Assembly (NCBI GenBank): GCA_003988855.1 | Contig: QYAI01000022.1 | Span: forward strand, 1-64,000 | Source of the DNA: Arachnopeziza araneosa | Taxonomy: Eukaryota; Ascomycota; Leotiomycetes; Helotiales; Arachnopezizaceae | Reading direction: 5' to 3' | DNA: 64,000 nt | In this document: piece after piece, positions 22,675 through 33,479 of the stretch | Layout of the letters: each line of letters opens with the position of its first letter | How positions within the stretch are numbered: position 1 is the first letter of the stretch | Program-made: the position numbers and the translations under genes | The notes under the pieces: generated by a model | Database searches by the model: none | Told to the model about the DNA's origin: nothing | The model's input: only the letters and a program-made list of their open reading frames with translations

Positions 22675-23853
22675 GCGACCGTCTTGGAGCGGTCAAGAAG
22701 TAATTTGGGGCTTCTCTGCAGGATGTTGTTGTGGTCGTGGTCGTGGGATGAGGCTATCCGAAGAATTCGAGGCTAGCTGCAGCCTTCCTAGCCGCTTCAA
22801 AGTCCTGGCGCAGCAAATTCGGAATCGAATCAACCTCTGTGAATCTAGTTCTACTCGTCTGCTTCCGAGCGCGGAGATTCTGGCTTGCTCAAGAATAGTG
22901 GCAGAGATTTCTATGTAGCAAGGTAGGTTGAGGGATCCTTAAATGGGCGGGCCGATCCAGAAGTATCAAAGGGAAGGAGGCGCCTAGAGCTGGCTAGAAT
23001 GAGGACCTTCTGACAGATGTTCTATTGTCCCAGACAAAGCTCTGAGACTTGCTTCGCGAAAGAGTGGTGCTCGACTGGCCAATGCGGAGGGTTCGGGATG
23101 CTGCGTTGAAGAAGCAGGGCTTCGTAAGGCTTCCGTGCTTTCTCAGGCCTCTAAATTGGGTTTAGACGTCTTGAAAGAACTTCAAGTGGTTGAGATTGAA
23201 TTCATTGTATGGGAGGCGCAGCGAGTGTTTCTTTTCGTCTGAAATCGTGAGCTAGATATTGGACGGAAGTGAATTCGATGCTTCTGCAAATGAACGTCAC
23301 ACCCGATGACTAATCACAAGGCTGAGTGAATTACCCAAGGCTACCTGGTCCAGGGTATACGTGAATTTAAACTACAGTCTTACCTTTAACTTTCAGAACA
23401 AATGCAGACGTTGGGAGGTGATTCCACATTGTAATCATTACTTGATCAGCGATAATGATCTGGACTTTCAAAGCTAATGTTGAGAACCTTCACCCAAATA
23501 CAACCTTATTGCAGCCTGGTTCTTGATGTATCACATGGAATGCAGAAAGAAATATGTTCAAAATCGTGAATTCAATAAGACACGTCAAGCTATATCTGCT
23601 CGTAAAGACCTGACATTTCAATGTTTTATACCGCACAATTGCTACCAAGGTTTCGCAGTATTTCAGCGAGTCATGATCGCCCCCGCAATTGTCCCACGCC
23701 AACATCAAGGCAGAGTTCTCTATGGCCATTCGTTGCATTCCTTTGCCACTACTAAAGTGTCTTCGAACATTGAAACTCAGATCCGTGTAACTTAAAGGAT
23801 TTGGCGGAAGATATCTTGGGGCGGTCAAAGCAGTATTACTCAAAATATCCCTT
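22675..23853. other. HSF1 promoter and CWC27 3' region
   Basis: About 1.2 kb upstream of HSF1 and downstream of CWC27, both transcribed leftward. Short frames at 23490-23864 show no protein features. I did not find a canonical three-unit heat-shock element, although cttgaaagaacttcaag near 23171-23187 is an imperfect palindrome with GAA and TTC cores. Confidence 0.5.
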
Positions 23854-25452
23854 TCATCTAGCACCCCTGCCAGCTAAAGCTGATGATCTAGCCAGCTTTT
23901 CATTTCTTGCTTGATCCCAGGCACGTCCACTTCCACCTGCTTTGGCATCTCTTTGGGCTCTCTTCTCTTCCTTTAGTGTGCGAGCTTTCTCTCTGGGATC
24001 AATGACCACCAACTCATCCTCGGCCTTTTTTCTATAACTCAAATCTTTCCCAAGTTTATCTTCCTTGAACGAGAGCGCATGTGACATCCAACCAGCATCA
24101 TTATCATCATCGTCTTGTTCCCCCTCGCCTTGCGTGTCCCATTTCTTACAGCTCTGACAGTTAGCAATGAAATGAAGATCGCAAAGAGCAGCTTCCTCGT
24201 CATCTACACCTCCATCTTTATCTCCTGATTCTTCCACAGATGTTTCAGCCTTTGAAGCCTCCTTTTCTGGTGGAGCTTGCTCCAGCTTTGACTGAAATTG
24301 TTTGAGAATATTTAAGGCTCTCTGATCAGGGGGAGCATTCTCTCCGGGATGTCGTTTTCGTCCACGGACTGAAGTAGTGGGTATCATTGATTCCAAAGCT
24401 GATTTCTTCTTCTCTTTTACCGGCGCAACTTGGACATTCCGCTTCATTGAAGCTTTGAGCTCTGCAATCTGGGCATTTGTTCGCTCCAGAAGAGAAGAAA
24501 CCTTATGTACGGGTTCAGGGGACGAAGAGATATCTCGAGTTTCAACTTTTGCCGCTCGATTTGGAAGAACTTTTGGTGCTAGTTGAGGCTCAGGCGATGA
24601 TTCGACGGATACTGGTTTAACAACTTTCTTTTTGTGCTCTTTCGGCTTTGACATCGGCTCTGAAGGTGTTTCATCCGTGTCCATCACTATTCTTGTATCG
24701 AATTTGGTCTTCTTTAAGACTGGTATTTCTTCCGCTGCGCCATCCTCATCTCCAAAACTCAATAACTGCTTCCCAACTTTCCTTTTCTTCTTTTTCGGTC
24801 CTTTGTCTTCCTGTACGACAATCTTTGCTGTCCGCTCTCTTCGAACCATGTCCTTAAATGGATTTACCAATATTTGAACTGATGTGATTTTGACAGGATA
24901 TGTCGGTCGGTCGTCAGGACCAACCTCCATCTCCCCCATCCGAGCCACATTATAAATCGTTTCTCCTTCGACTCGTCCAAACAATGTATTCTTTCCTTGT
25001 AACTCGGGTGTATCTGCCAGGGTGAGAAAAAATTGCGATCCATTCGTATTGGGTCCTTCACTAGCCATCCCAAGCAGCCCTCGACGATTAAACTTTATTC
25101 TACTGTGAAACTCATCTTTAAATCCTACTCCATATGGACCAGCGCAGTTTGCCGTGCGATCTTCCATGGGCCAGATCCCACCTTCTTCTTTAGCTTCTGC
25201 ATATTGTCCCCCATCGTAGATGCTTTCCCCACCAGAGCCAGTTCCAGTTGGATCTCCGCCCTGGAGGATGAAGCCTGGAACAAGGCGGTGGAAGATAGTG
25301 TTGTCATAGTAGCCATCTAAGCAGTGTTGCAGAAAGTTGCGGCAGGTCAAGGGAACTTGCTGTGCCCAGAGTTCGAGTGAGATGTCACCTGCTGTGGTAT
25401 GGAGGACGCAGGATGCGGTAGGTTGGGGCTCGAGGTTGTAGAGGGAAGACAT
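23854..25452 (-). CDS. CWC27: Spliceosomal cyclophilin-type peptidyl-prolyl isomerase Cwc27
   Basis: A single-exon, 532-residue nuclear protein. Residues about 12-175 are a cyclophilin fold: CRNFLQHCLDGYYDNTIFHR, FILQGGDPTGTGSGG, NTNGSQFFLTL and GKNTLFGRV. These match the CWC27/SDCCAG10 branch, which joins the activated spliceosome. In that branch the active-site tryptophan is replaced, so enzymatic activity may be weak or absent. After the domain come basic nuclear-localisation-like runs (KKKKRKVGK), charged coiled regions, and a C-terminal segment CDLHFIANCQSCKKWD followed by GWMSHALSFKEDKLGKDLSY. That block is diagnostic for fungal Cwc27. It ends in an Arg/Glu-rich tail. An E-box-like TCACGTGA lies 175 bases upstream at 25626-25633. 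Confidence 0.95.
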   Translation of the reverse strand: MSSLYNLEPQPTASCVLHTTAGDISLELWAQQVPLTCRNFLQHCLDGYYDNTIFHRLVPGFILQGGDPTGTGSGGESIYDGGQYAEAKEEGGIWPMEDRTANCAGPYGVGFKDEFHSRIKFNRRGLLGMASEGPNTNGSQFFLTLADTPELQGKNTLFGRVEGETIYNVARMGEMEVGPDDRPTYPVKITSVQILVNPFKDMVRRERTAKIVVQEDKGPKKKKRKVGKQLLSFGDEDGAAEEIPVLKKTKFDTRIVMDTDETPSEPMSKPKEHKKKVVKPVSVESSPEPQLAPKVLPNRAAKVETRDISSSPEPVHKVSSLLERTNAQIAELKASMKRNVQVAPVKEKKKSALESMIPTTSVRGRKRHPGENAPPDQRALNILKQFQSKLEQAPPEKEASKAETSVEESGDKDGGVDDEEAALCDLHFIANCQSCKKWDTQGEGEQDDDDNDAGWMSHALSFKEDKLGKDLSYRKKAEDELVVIDPREKARTLKEEKRAQRDAKAGGSGRAWDQARNEKLARSSALAGRGAR

Positions 25453-26055
25453 ATTGCGCCGCAGAAGCTATGGCACACGCAGAGAGAAATACTTTATAGC
25501 TGGCTGACAAGTCAATGTCGCCTTTGCTTTCAGACGTATATCCTCTGACGCGGGCTGTTGAAAGTGGATGTCGTTAAAAGAGGCTAACTTCTTGTTTCTC
25601 AGCCCTACGAGTTGCAAGGATATATTCACGTGATCGTCCCTTTTTGCCCCAACCTTCCTACCTAGGTAGGTAGGTCGGTAGACACCTTTATATAAGGGTC
25701 AATAACTAAATGAGAACGTAAAGCTAGTTTTAAGAATAATCTAGTCTATTTCTGTTACATAGTAATGTATGTAAAGGTGACGTCTTTATCATACTAGGAG
25801 GGGAAGAGTGACAATTCGCTTTCCAAGATGATTAACTGAAACGTTTTCATTGACAATCATCACATATTGAGAAGTTCCATCGAATAATTGAAAAAGTTTC
25901 GAAAGAAAGGTTAGAAACTACTTAAGTTTCCGATGACTACTTGGTAGGATGATTTTCATGCAAAAAGAACAAGGTAGTTTTCGCTTAATCGTCCCACATT
26001 CTTAATTGCCACATATACCTAAATAAGCGATTTTGTTTGCGAATCACATCGGGAA
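25453..26055. other. Spacer with TAGG palindromic repeat
   Basis: Upstream region of CWC27 and of the tRNA gene. It contains TCACGTGA at 25626-25633 and cctacctaggtaggtagg at 25657-25674. The latter is a short palindrome-containing TAGG repeat that recurs near 28941-28960. No coding sequence was recognised. Confidence 0.5.
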
Positions 26056-26163
26056 GTCTTCGTGGCTCAGTTGGTTAGAGCGTTGGTCTCATATCTCTTC
26101 AATATGATCTGGTGAAATATCAGGGCCATCCAAAGGTCGTGAGTTCGAGTCTCACCGAGGACA
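26056..26163 (+). tRNA. Elongator tRNA-Met (CAT anticodon), intron-containing
   Basis: The acceptor stem gtcttcg pairs with cgaggac (26156-26162) with one G-U. The D arm is gctc...gagc. The anticodon arm reads TTGGT-CTCATA with CAT at 26090-26092, and the T arm is gtgag-ttcgagt-ctcac. The discriminator base is A26163, and a T tract at 26171-26180 serves as RNA polymerase III terminator. An intron of 34 bases (about 26094-26127) follows position 37 and contains tatga, able to pair with the anticodon loop. The CTCATAA loop and G27/A43 mismatch fit elongator rather than initiator tRNA-Met. Confidence 0.9.
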
Positions 26164-27830
26164 TTTGTGATTTTTTTTTGGGTTGCCGTTTCCTCATATT
26201 TGATATGAAAGAGACAGGAGCTCTTTGTTTGGAAAGTTGGGTTCACAACACTATGCTTCCCCAACATTTGCCGAGTATCTTTTATGCTGTTGGCTTTCGA
26301 CATTAGAAAACAACACCCCAAAAAAAATTTGCTTACCTTTTTTATTTTCCTCTCTGACCCCTAAAAATGGGTTTCGGTTAATTGGTCGTACAGATAATAT
26401 GTGAGGATGGATTTGATTCATGTACGCTGGTTGTCAGCAGGGCCATCACTTAGGCCTAGGTCCAAAGACTATTTAACTCCAAATCAACATATATCCTATT
26501 CAATCAAATAGTATCATTTCATATTCTTTGTGGTTTTTAAGTCCTCTCATCTCGCGAAATCTCGTTAGCTCTCACCGTTTTAGTTTGTCAAAAAGCCTCT
26601 CACGGCATAATTCAAAAACAAGAGCCTCTCTTCCCGAAGTACATATTATGATTGGAAAGACGGATATATGAACAGTTCGGCTATGCTAATAGTTACAATA
26701 TCAGATTGATTGAATACTTTACAGCAAATTATTCTCCTGAGGGAGGGGAGGTAACATTTGTGCCCCACCATACACAATTTGGATCCATGAGACATTTTTT
26801 CATGGTTAAATATCAGAGTGAATAACGAAGAATTCCTCTGACACTGATCAACTACTCCAACCACCCTCCCCAATCCTAGAGATACTATCACCTCCGGAAT
26901 CCCGCTCTTGAACAAGGAGGTGGATCCAGATTTGCGCCGTCTCATAACAAGCCGTAAATAGCAATGGCTATTTTGACTTCTTCCACAGAGAGCAATTCCG
27001 TTCAAAAAATTTCCCCTTCCAAATCAAGAATAGAACCAGGAGACCGGATGGTGGTTATATCCTTCTCCTTTGATTGAAATCTTAAGCCTTAAGGTGGAAC
27101 CCAATAGTAGAGAAACAATATATCGAAAGCCTCTCCAGATATCCACTGCAGATTGAGGTAATATTAATAATATCTTTGAGTTTCGTATCTACTTGGTAGA
27201 TCTTTGATAACTTTACAAAGGTGGGGTGGATTGGCTCAGAGTCTGGCTGGGAACTCTCTCTGGTCGGGGACTCTTTCCACACGGGGTTTGTCGGTTACTA
27301 GGTGCTGATAGAAGAGCCCTTCTCAAAATGCTAATGGCAGTCTTGTTGTATTTCCAAGGTATAAAGTGATTCGGAAAGAAAATATTATTTGAGTACTTTC
27401 AGCTTTAAGTCACTCAGATTTTTTTCAGAGCTATCTTGAAACTGACCTTTCTTGGCAGGCTAGCAAATCTTGTTTCAGTAGCGGCCTTGTTATGCAGAGA
27501 AGGATCGAACGAGGAGCTACGACACATAGTAAGCTAAGGGATCCGCCTAAACTTGTACTCAAGAATTTTGGGGAAAGTTTGGTTTATCAGTACCTAGAGG
27601 TAGTCACCAACGGCGATTAGCGCCCTAAAATAGCTTTGTACGGTAATGAAGATGACAAGGAAACGTCCTCTTCTTGGTTGTGCTTTGGATTGCCTCCACG
27701 CTTTTCAGTCACAAGGAGACCACATTATTAATTATATTTCTACTCAGCCAGTATTTAACGTGTATTATTTATTGCTTAGTGTAAATATTCCATGCAAACA
27801 TTTGTGACGATCAAATTATGATCCAAAATC
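26164..27830. other. Gene-poor 1.7-kb stretch
   Basis: AT-rich sequence beginning with the tRNA terminator. Short frames at 26646-27005 and 27082-27282 (minus) show no domain, signal peptide or composition typical of the neighbouring genes. Nothing further is recognised. The right end should contain the promoter of the six-exon gene at 27831. Confidence 0.45.
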
Positions 27831-28756
27831 ATGGATCTCTCAAACAGAACAGCAGGTAAGCACGCAGGCAATAACTGATCTTCATATCACAGCTAATAAT
27901 CACCTATAGATGAAATTCTCGCCGTAGAAGGTCTAATTGAATGTGAACTGCTTTCTCCTCCTGCTCAGCGTTTACAAAGATTTTGCTAACCTACCAGTGT
28001 ATGACAGAAAACGCTTTCACCAGGAGTTAAAGAGAAGCCTTGAACGCAGTAAGTTCTTCGCATAGAACTTCAACTTTAAAAGGCTGAAATGGTGGAAGTA
28101 TGCCTACTAACTCCTGTTAAGTTTTTGAGCTAGTTTCCAAAGAGCAGGAGAACAAATCCTTTGTGGACCGTAGAAGTATATCTCATGAGTAAATACGAGT
28201 ACTTTGAGCTTTTTGGCTAAAAAATGTAGTACTCGAATGGAATGGCCGATCCCGTGCACCTGAATATTCTGAAATAGAAAGGCCAAGTTTGCCATACGCA
28301 ACTGTTGAGTATGCCAACAAAACTTACGGCGAGGATGAGATGCAGGGTGCGAGAGATTTATATTCTCTATCGATGCAGGCATATGTAAGTCTCTTGATCG
28401 AGCTCTCTTTGTATGAATCACGCTGACTAGGAAAGAATGATTATCACGCACGTCTGCTAGACCTCTATCAGACGAAAAAATGGCAGAAATCGCAGTACAA
28501 CGACCCTGATGCTACAATAACCGACCAGTCTCATGGAATGGTATCTAAGAACACCATATCTAGCAAAGAGGGAGAAACTGATTTCAGGAATCCCCAGAAC
28601 CGTAAGCCGGAACAAGCAAAAGGGAGAGCGAGGGTGAACTCGTACCTAAGTTCACCCCTCGAAACCCAAGCAAGAACAGAACCGCGAAATAGAAATCTCA
28701 TTGGGGTCGGGAAAGAGCCAGAAAAAAGAACAGTTTATCAGAGGGCAAGGTCCTGA
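27831..28756 (+). CDS. Intron-rich hypothetical protein
   Basis: Six short exons are inferred: 27831-27855, 27910-27942, 27998-28048, 28122-28175, 28230-28384 and 28436-28756. Every junction keeps phase. Introns of 51-73 bp have good donors (gtaagc, gtgaac, gtaagt, gtatat, gtaagt) and CTAAC-like branch sites. The 212-residue product starts MDLSNRTADEILAVEGLIEL. It continues with helical charged sequence (YDRKRFHQELKRSLERIFEL, EMQGARDLYSLSMQAYNDYH), and ends in a basic, disordered tail rich in Arg, Lys, Ser and Pro. I recognise no domain. The strongest support is that the spliced frame is open throughout while the genomic frames are all broken. Upstream exons cannot be excluded. Confidence 0.65.
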
Positions 28757-29247
28757 TACCAAGTGAAGCGTCGGATCTCCCACGCAGCAAAGAATAAAGA
28801 AACCAAATCAAAAGCGCGAGGATAGCAGCCGTGACTGATACAGTTATCCTTATTAGCCCGCGGTTTGGGCGACACACCAACCGCATAATGCTTTTACGGG
28901 CGGAAAAGGACCTGGTCACGAGTTACAGTCATCCAGAGTAGGTACCTATCTAGGTAGGTAGATTGTGACAGTCCTGCTCTAGGGGATTTCATCATTGGAG
29001 TAAAGCACAAGTATTTTTAGGAAGAGAAATAATCCTTGCATAGACCATCATGATGTTAGAGTAATTGGAAAGGGCTAGACAATTAGAAGAAGTTTTTCTT
29101 CAAATTAATCCCAATTCGTAGCACAGGAAGTACTCTTATATGGCATGTCTCGATGTTGGCACACTAATAAAAAGAGCCGACATCTGTTGGTGAATCGGCT
29201 ATTCCAACAACAACAATAACAACAACACCACCCCTCCAACAAAGGTT
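28757..29247. other. Spacer with TAGG palindromic repeat
   Basis: Contains ggtacctatctaggtaggta at 28941-28960, like the element near 25657. The right end holds the promoter and leader of the repeat-protein gene, with an AAC/AAT-rich tract (caacaacaacaataacaac) just before the start codon. A minus-strand frame with one hydrophobic segment (28698-28919) overlaps the previous gene and is not called. Confidence 0.45.
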
Positions 29248-31101
29248 ATGGAGCCGAATGATCCCAGACCCGGCGGCAAAAAGGGACGAAGTGAAGATAC
29301 TGCTGAAGAAGGTTATCCTGTTCCCATAATTGACGACATGAGAACTCATCCACAGAATCGGTACATTGGAGCCATCTCTGGTCGGAAGATTCATCCCCCG
29401 AAAACATCTCGACAACTCAAACAACAGGAAGAAAAGCAGCAAGGAGACCAGCCTGGAACTAGTGCGCATATTAATCCCAACATAAACTTGAATCATCCCC
29501 GCGGATACAACCAGGAAGGTCTGTCTAGACAAGATGTTTCTAGCGATTCCAACTTCAACCACCATCGTCGTTGGACTCCCCAACAGTCGCAACGAGAGTC
29601 TCAAACTTTAGAAAAAGAGTTCCCTGCACAGAATGGCCTCTTCGGTGCCAAGGCCGGTGGTGAAAATCGCTCAAGCCATATGGCACGGGAAGCACTACAG
29701 GAGATGGAAAGACAAGACAGAGAGGATGCGGCGCGGAAGGGAATTAGGGATATTGTCCGAGTCAAAGAACAAAATGATCTTCGCGAGGCAAAGGAGAAGC
29801 GCCGAATTCGAGACGAAGAGGAGATGTATCAGGGATTGAAGAATTTCAAAGGCAATCAACGAGGCTGGAATGGCGAGCGCGAACCCGATAGACGAGCGAC
29901 AATACAGCGGTACCTCGAACAAGAAGACTTCAAGTTGAAAGAGCAAGCGAAAGCTAACAGTCGACGGGTATCTACGTCCGCTGAATCAAAAACCAGTAAA
30001 GGCAAGACTACTGAAGATAGGCAAAGTCAGGGAGACCAGAACAAGGAAAAACAGCATGAACATATCACTACAGAAGAGATGGCTGCAGCTATGGCTGCAG
30101 TCATGGATCGGCGAGCAATTGAGGATATGATTTTTCACGATTATGTCGAGCAAAAGGAAGAGGAGACTCGTGCATTCTTGGCATCCCGTAAGTGGGACGT
30201 TGATGCTATCAAGGCCGATGCAATTGCTGAAGCAAAGGCGCTCAAGGAAGGAAAAGTCAAGCCGAAACCGAGATCCGTACGAGGTAAACGTAGATCATCA
30301 GGAGTGACAAGGGGGAGTATTCCGTCTCCTCTGAATATGGAGCAAAATCAGGAGGAGGATTCTCGACTCGATTTGGGCTCTTCTCCACCGAATGAACCCA
30401 ATGGTACGCAAAGTCAACCTTCTACCACCCAGCGTAGAAGTAGAGGAGCCAGGCTCAGTGAAGCAGAAAGACTGGCTGGTGATGGGTTCTTAGGTGCATG
30501 GTCTAGTCCACCCCTTGACGCTCGCCGCCAATCCAGAAAATATCAATCTTCTTCAACCAAGCGCCAGCCATCTACGACAGAACATGAACCCTCAGCTACA
30601 AAGCGTAGAAGCGGAGGTTCAAGGCCTACCGAAGCAGAAAGATTGGCTGGTGATGGAATCTTGGGCGCTTGGTCTAGTCCACCTATTTCGGAGCGTCGTC
30701 AGTCTCAAAAGAATCAATCTTTCACTTCCGATCCTCAGCCATCTACGACGGAACGTGAACCTCCCACCACCAAACGTAGAAGCGGAGGATACAGACCCAC
30801 TGAAGCGGAGAGATTGGCTGGGGATGGGATTTTGGGGGTACGGTCTAGTCCCCCTCTCTCGGAACATCGCCAATCCAATAGAGATCAATCTTTCACCAGT
30901 AATCCTCAGCCACCTACTGCTCAAGATCAAATTTCTACCACGCAGCGTAGGAGCGGGGGAGCTAGACCCAGCGAAGCAGAGAGACTAGCCGGTGATGGTA
31001 TTCTAGGTACTGATGTCAGCCCGCCTGTCATGTTCCGCCGCCAGTCTCAAAAGCCAAAGTATTATGGGAAGGAAGATGCAGCTGATAATGATCAGGCATA
31101 G
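29248..31101 (+). CDS. Disordered hypothetical protein with four 57-residue repeats
   Basis: A single-exon, 617-residue, highly charged protein without signal peptide or membrane segment. The N-terminal half is Gln/Glu/Lys/Arg-rich and partly coiled coil (EMERQDREDAARKGIRD, KEKRRIRDEEEMYQG). A more structured central segment follows: EEMAAAMAAVMDRRAIEDMI and then AFLASRKWDVDAIKADA. The C-terminal third holds four tandem repeats spaced exactly 171 bp (starting at 30433, 30604, 30775 and 30946). Each carries RRSxGxRxxEAERLAGDGxLG and then SPPxxxRRQS. The constant spacing and near-identity suggest recent duplication or homogenisation. The EAERLAGDG core looks like a short binding motif. Function is unknown; cytoplasmic or nuclear location is inferred from composition. 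Confidence 0.85.
   Translation: MEPNDPRPGGKKGRSEDTAEEGYPVPIIDDMRTHPQNRYIGAISGRKIHPPKTSRQLKQQEEKQQGDQPGTSAHINPNINLNHPRGYNQEGLSRQDVSSDSNFNHHRRWTPQQSQRESQTLEKEFPAQNGLFGAKAGGENRSSHMAREALQEMERQDREDAARKGIRDIVRVKEQNDLREAKEKRRIRDEEEMYQGLKNFKGNQRGWNGEREPDRRATIQRYLEQEDFKLKEQAKANSRRVSTSAESKTSKGKTTEDRQSQGDQNKEKQHEHITTEEMAAAMAAVMDRRAIEDMIFHDYVEQKEEETRAFLASRKWDVDAIKADAIAEAKALKEGKVKPKPRSVRGKRRSSGVTRGSIPSPLNMEQNQEEDSRLDLGSSPPNEPNGTQSQPSTTQRRSRGARLSEAERLAGDGFLGAWSSPPLDARRQSRKYQSSSTKRQPSTTEHEPSATKRRSGGSRPTEAERLAGDGILGAWSSPPISERRQSQKNQSFTSDPQPSTTEREPPTTKRRSGGYRPTEAERLAGDGILGVRSSPPLSEHRQSNRDQSFTSNPQPPTAQDQISTTQRRSGGARPSEAERLAGDGILGTDVSPPVMFRRQSQKPKYYGKEDAADNDQA
30433..31068 (+). repeat. Coding tandem repeat, 171-bp period, four units
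   Basis: Units begin at 30433, 30604, 30775 and 30946, exactly 171 bases apart. The most constant part is EAERLAGDG followed by LG and SPP. Substitutions between units are scattered while length is fixed, so the 57-residue spacing itself seems to be under constraint. Confidence 0.9.
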
Positions 31102-31495
31102 AGATGGGTGGATGGTGATATGATAACTTGAAGTCTTTAGAGAGTGTTACAGCAATGTGGAGAAGCTAGCTGTTTTGATAGATTTGAAAGTTGATGGTTC
31201 TCTGGATAGGTATGTGGAATTCTTTGACTTCCGGCTATTTATTGCTGCTGATATTGTCATTAAGAGGCTCCTCAGAAACTCGTGGGACGCTTTTATTGAT
31301 TATTGCAAAGGAAGGGCCACCAAAGACGGTTGGTTACTCACCTTTGCCGTTTGCATAAGAGTTTTGCAATTATTCGATATTCAGTTCTTGTTGCAAATAT
31401 TGTTACGGAAGCTTTTACTCTATTGGGGCTAGGAACAGAGGCTGCTACGATACATCCACAGTACGATCCATCTGCCCTGCTAGCGCCCGATGTCA
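31102..31495. other. Convergent 3' spacer
   Basis: Lies between the convergent repeat-protein gene and deoxyhypusine synthase. It is AT-rich likely 3' untranslated sequence of both. No gene is supported. Confidence 0.5.
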
Positions 31496-32709
31496 TCAGC
31501 TAGCACTTGCTGCAGGCTGCGCTCCAGTATTCTTCGCTTCTTTCGCAAAAGTCGCCGCAACAATAAGCGGGAAGCAAGCTGTCGCTTCCACGTAGACCTA
31601 TTTGTAATTAGTTATGATAATCAAAAGTTTGCTTAGAGTTGCTGGTTCGGGCATCACAGACCTTGACGCTATCTGCTCCTACTTTGATCTTCCCCCAGCT
31701 AACTGCTTCATCAGGTCTTGCTCCAGCATCACTTCCATCGAATTCCTGTGCAGTATTTATGTATACCGCGCTCTCGGCACCATTCCGCATCAAACACGCA
31801 TTTGCGATATGGTGCTTTACGATCCCACCACCAAGTATAATCATCCCAGCTCTCTTCGCTCGCACAGCTATGGTATTGATCTTTCGGATATCCTCCACAA
31901 TGTCGATTTTCAATTGTAGTGGCGATGCTTTGAACGTGTGGAAATACAACATGTCTCCCAGACTACCATCAGTTAATGCGGGGCAGAATATCGGGATGTT
32001 GTTCTTGTATGCCCAGTAGTATACTGAACGCTCGTCGTTAATCTCTTTTCCTAAGCGATGGATGACTTTCGATGGTGTCCAGTTGATTTCTTCTTCGGTT
32101 CCTTTGCTGGCTTCCTGCTCTTCCAGCATTTTGTCTAGGATAGGTACAACCCAGTCCTCGAACTTGCAGTAATTGTTGTTGGGGACGATGAGGTTGCCAA
32201 TGCGATTTAATCCCTTCTTTCGCAATTCTGCACCCGATGTGCTGAACGCCCCCATATATGTATCTCCTAGGCATTTTATAAAGTCTTCCTCTACCCCACC
32301 GGCTGTGGTGACAATGGCTGAAACATGCGAGTGCTCAACCAAATATCGTAATGTGCCGCGGAGACCAGATGATATGAGATTCGAGGTGTAACCGAGGAAG
32401 ATGGTGGTTTTGGAGGAGGTTTCGGGGTCTCGCCAGGCTCTCTAGATGTTCTCAGCCACGGTAATGCAGTTTGACGAGAGACAGACACACCATGTCGTTG
32501 ATTATTCGGACGGCTTCGCCGATGGATGATGCTTGAAATCCCATGTTTGTCATTCCCGAGACCAAATCATCCACTTTAATATAGCCAGAAGATGTTATTT
32601 TGTTAAAATCCAACTCTTCCACTTTTTGTGCCCCTTCTGGCATTTCGTTTGATGGAACAAGAACAGCATCTGTAACTGTCGAGGGAATTCCCTCTTTCTC
32701 ACCCGTCAT
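31496..32709 (-). CDS. DYS1: Deoxyhypusine synthase
   Basis: This NAD-dependent enzyme transfers the aminobutyl group of spermidine to a lysine of eIF5A, the first step of hypusine formation, in the cytosol. Three exons are inferred: 32709-32491, 32441-31662 and 31597-31496, with introns of 49 and 64 bp and phase 0 throughout. They give 366 residues, close to the usual 369-387. Family segments include IFLGYTSNLISSGLR, HVSAIVTTAGGVEEDFIKCL and NLIVPNNNYCKFEDW. IFCPALTDGSLGDMLYFH and the active-site block EAVSWGKIK are also present. The catalytic lysine is at about residue 324. The C-terminus, EATACFPLIVAATF, is reached only through the last intron. It is divergent from the SNT1-like gene across about 0.8 kb. 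Confidence 0.95.
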
Positions 32710-33479
32710 GATGAAGGTTCGAGAGAAATCTTGGCCGTGGTTGGCCTTTTCGCTTGAATTTAGGAATGCTTAGACTCTTCTAACCACTTCCGTTCTAGGA
32801 TACAGTGAATTGAAATGGTATCAAAGGAACAAATGTTTGCGGGCTTGAAACCAGACTATGGCTCAAGTCCAGCCCTACCTGCTGAAGAGAAGTTTGTTTG
32901 ACAGTTATCAGCTCTTTTGGAAAAGGATGCCGGTGGGATGACGGATACTACCTAGCATCGTCCGGTCCGCAGAACCCAATACGTCGCTCCCGTTCTCAAC
33001 AGTGTGATGGGAACTATTTCTCCTGCTTTGAAGGCGCCATGTAGAGCCGGAAACGTCTTGTGACAGGACAAGGTTAAATATTTCGACGTTGGTGTTGACG
33101 ACGTTGAAGAACTCAGGTAGCCGCAGCAAGGCCACAAAAGCACGGACCCTTCGACCACGCTAATGGAGATTTTGGCTTCTCGAAAACGCGTGAGGCTCTG
33201 GCTCAATACCTTTCTCTAACTTCAATCACCTTGACCTCCATCAACGTCGCACAACACAACTTTACTTTAATCGCAGATTGAGGCTTGGAGGCACTTTGGT
33301 TCTTTCTCTTACAATATCACGGTCTCTTCAATATCTTTCTTCTGGACTCTTCAGCGACAGGAATCGCCAGGCGCCGGCTTCACCCCTCGAACGCAATTTC
33401 GTAGTACTGCACCCTTTGTCACGAGCTTCCTGACAGATCACATCGAACGACGCCCGGTTAACCAAGTCTGACTACACCC
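32710..33479. promoter_or_regulatory. Divergent promoter region between DYS1 and the SNT1-like gene
   Basis: A 770-base spacer separating two divergent conserved genes, with pyrimidine-rich tracts on the right (caatatctttcttctgg and similar) typical of fungal core promoters and leaders. No third gene was recognised. Short minus-strand frames at 32908-33206 lack features. Confidence 0.5.

Noticed and set aside
28698..28919. Minus-strand frame with one apparent membrane helix
   Set aside because: It overlaps the last exon of the six-exon gene, has no second exon or homology cue, and short hydrophobic frames are common by chance.
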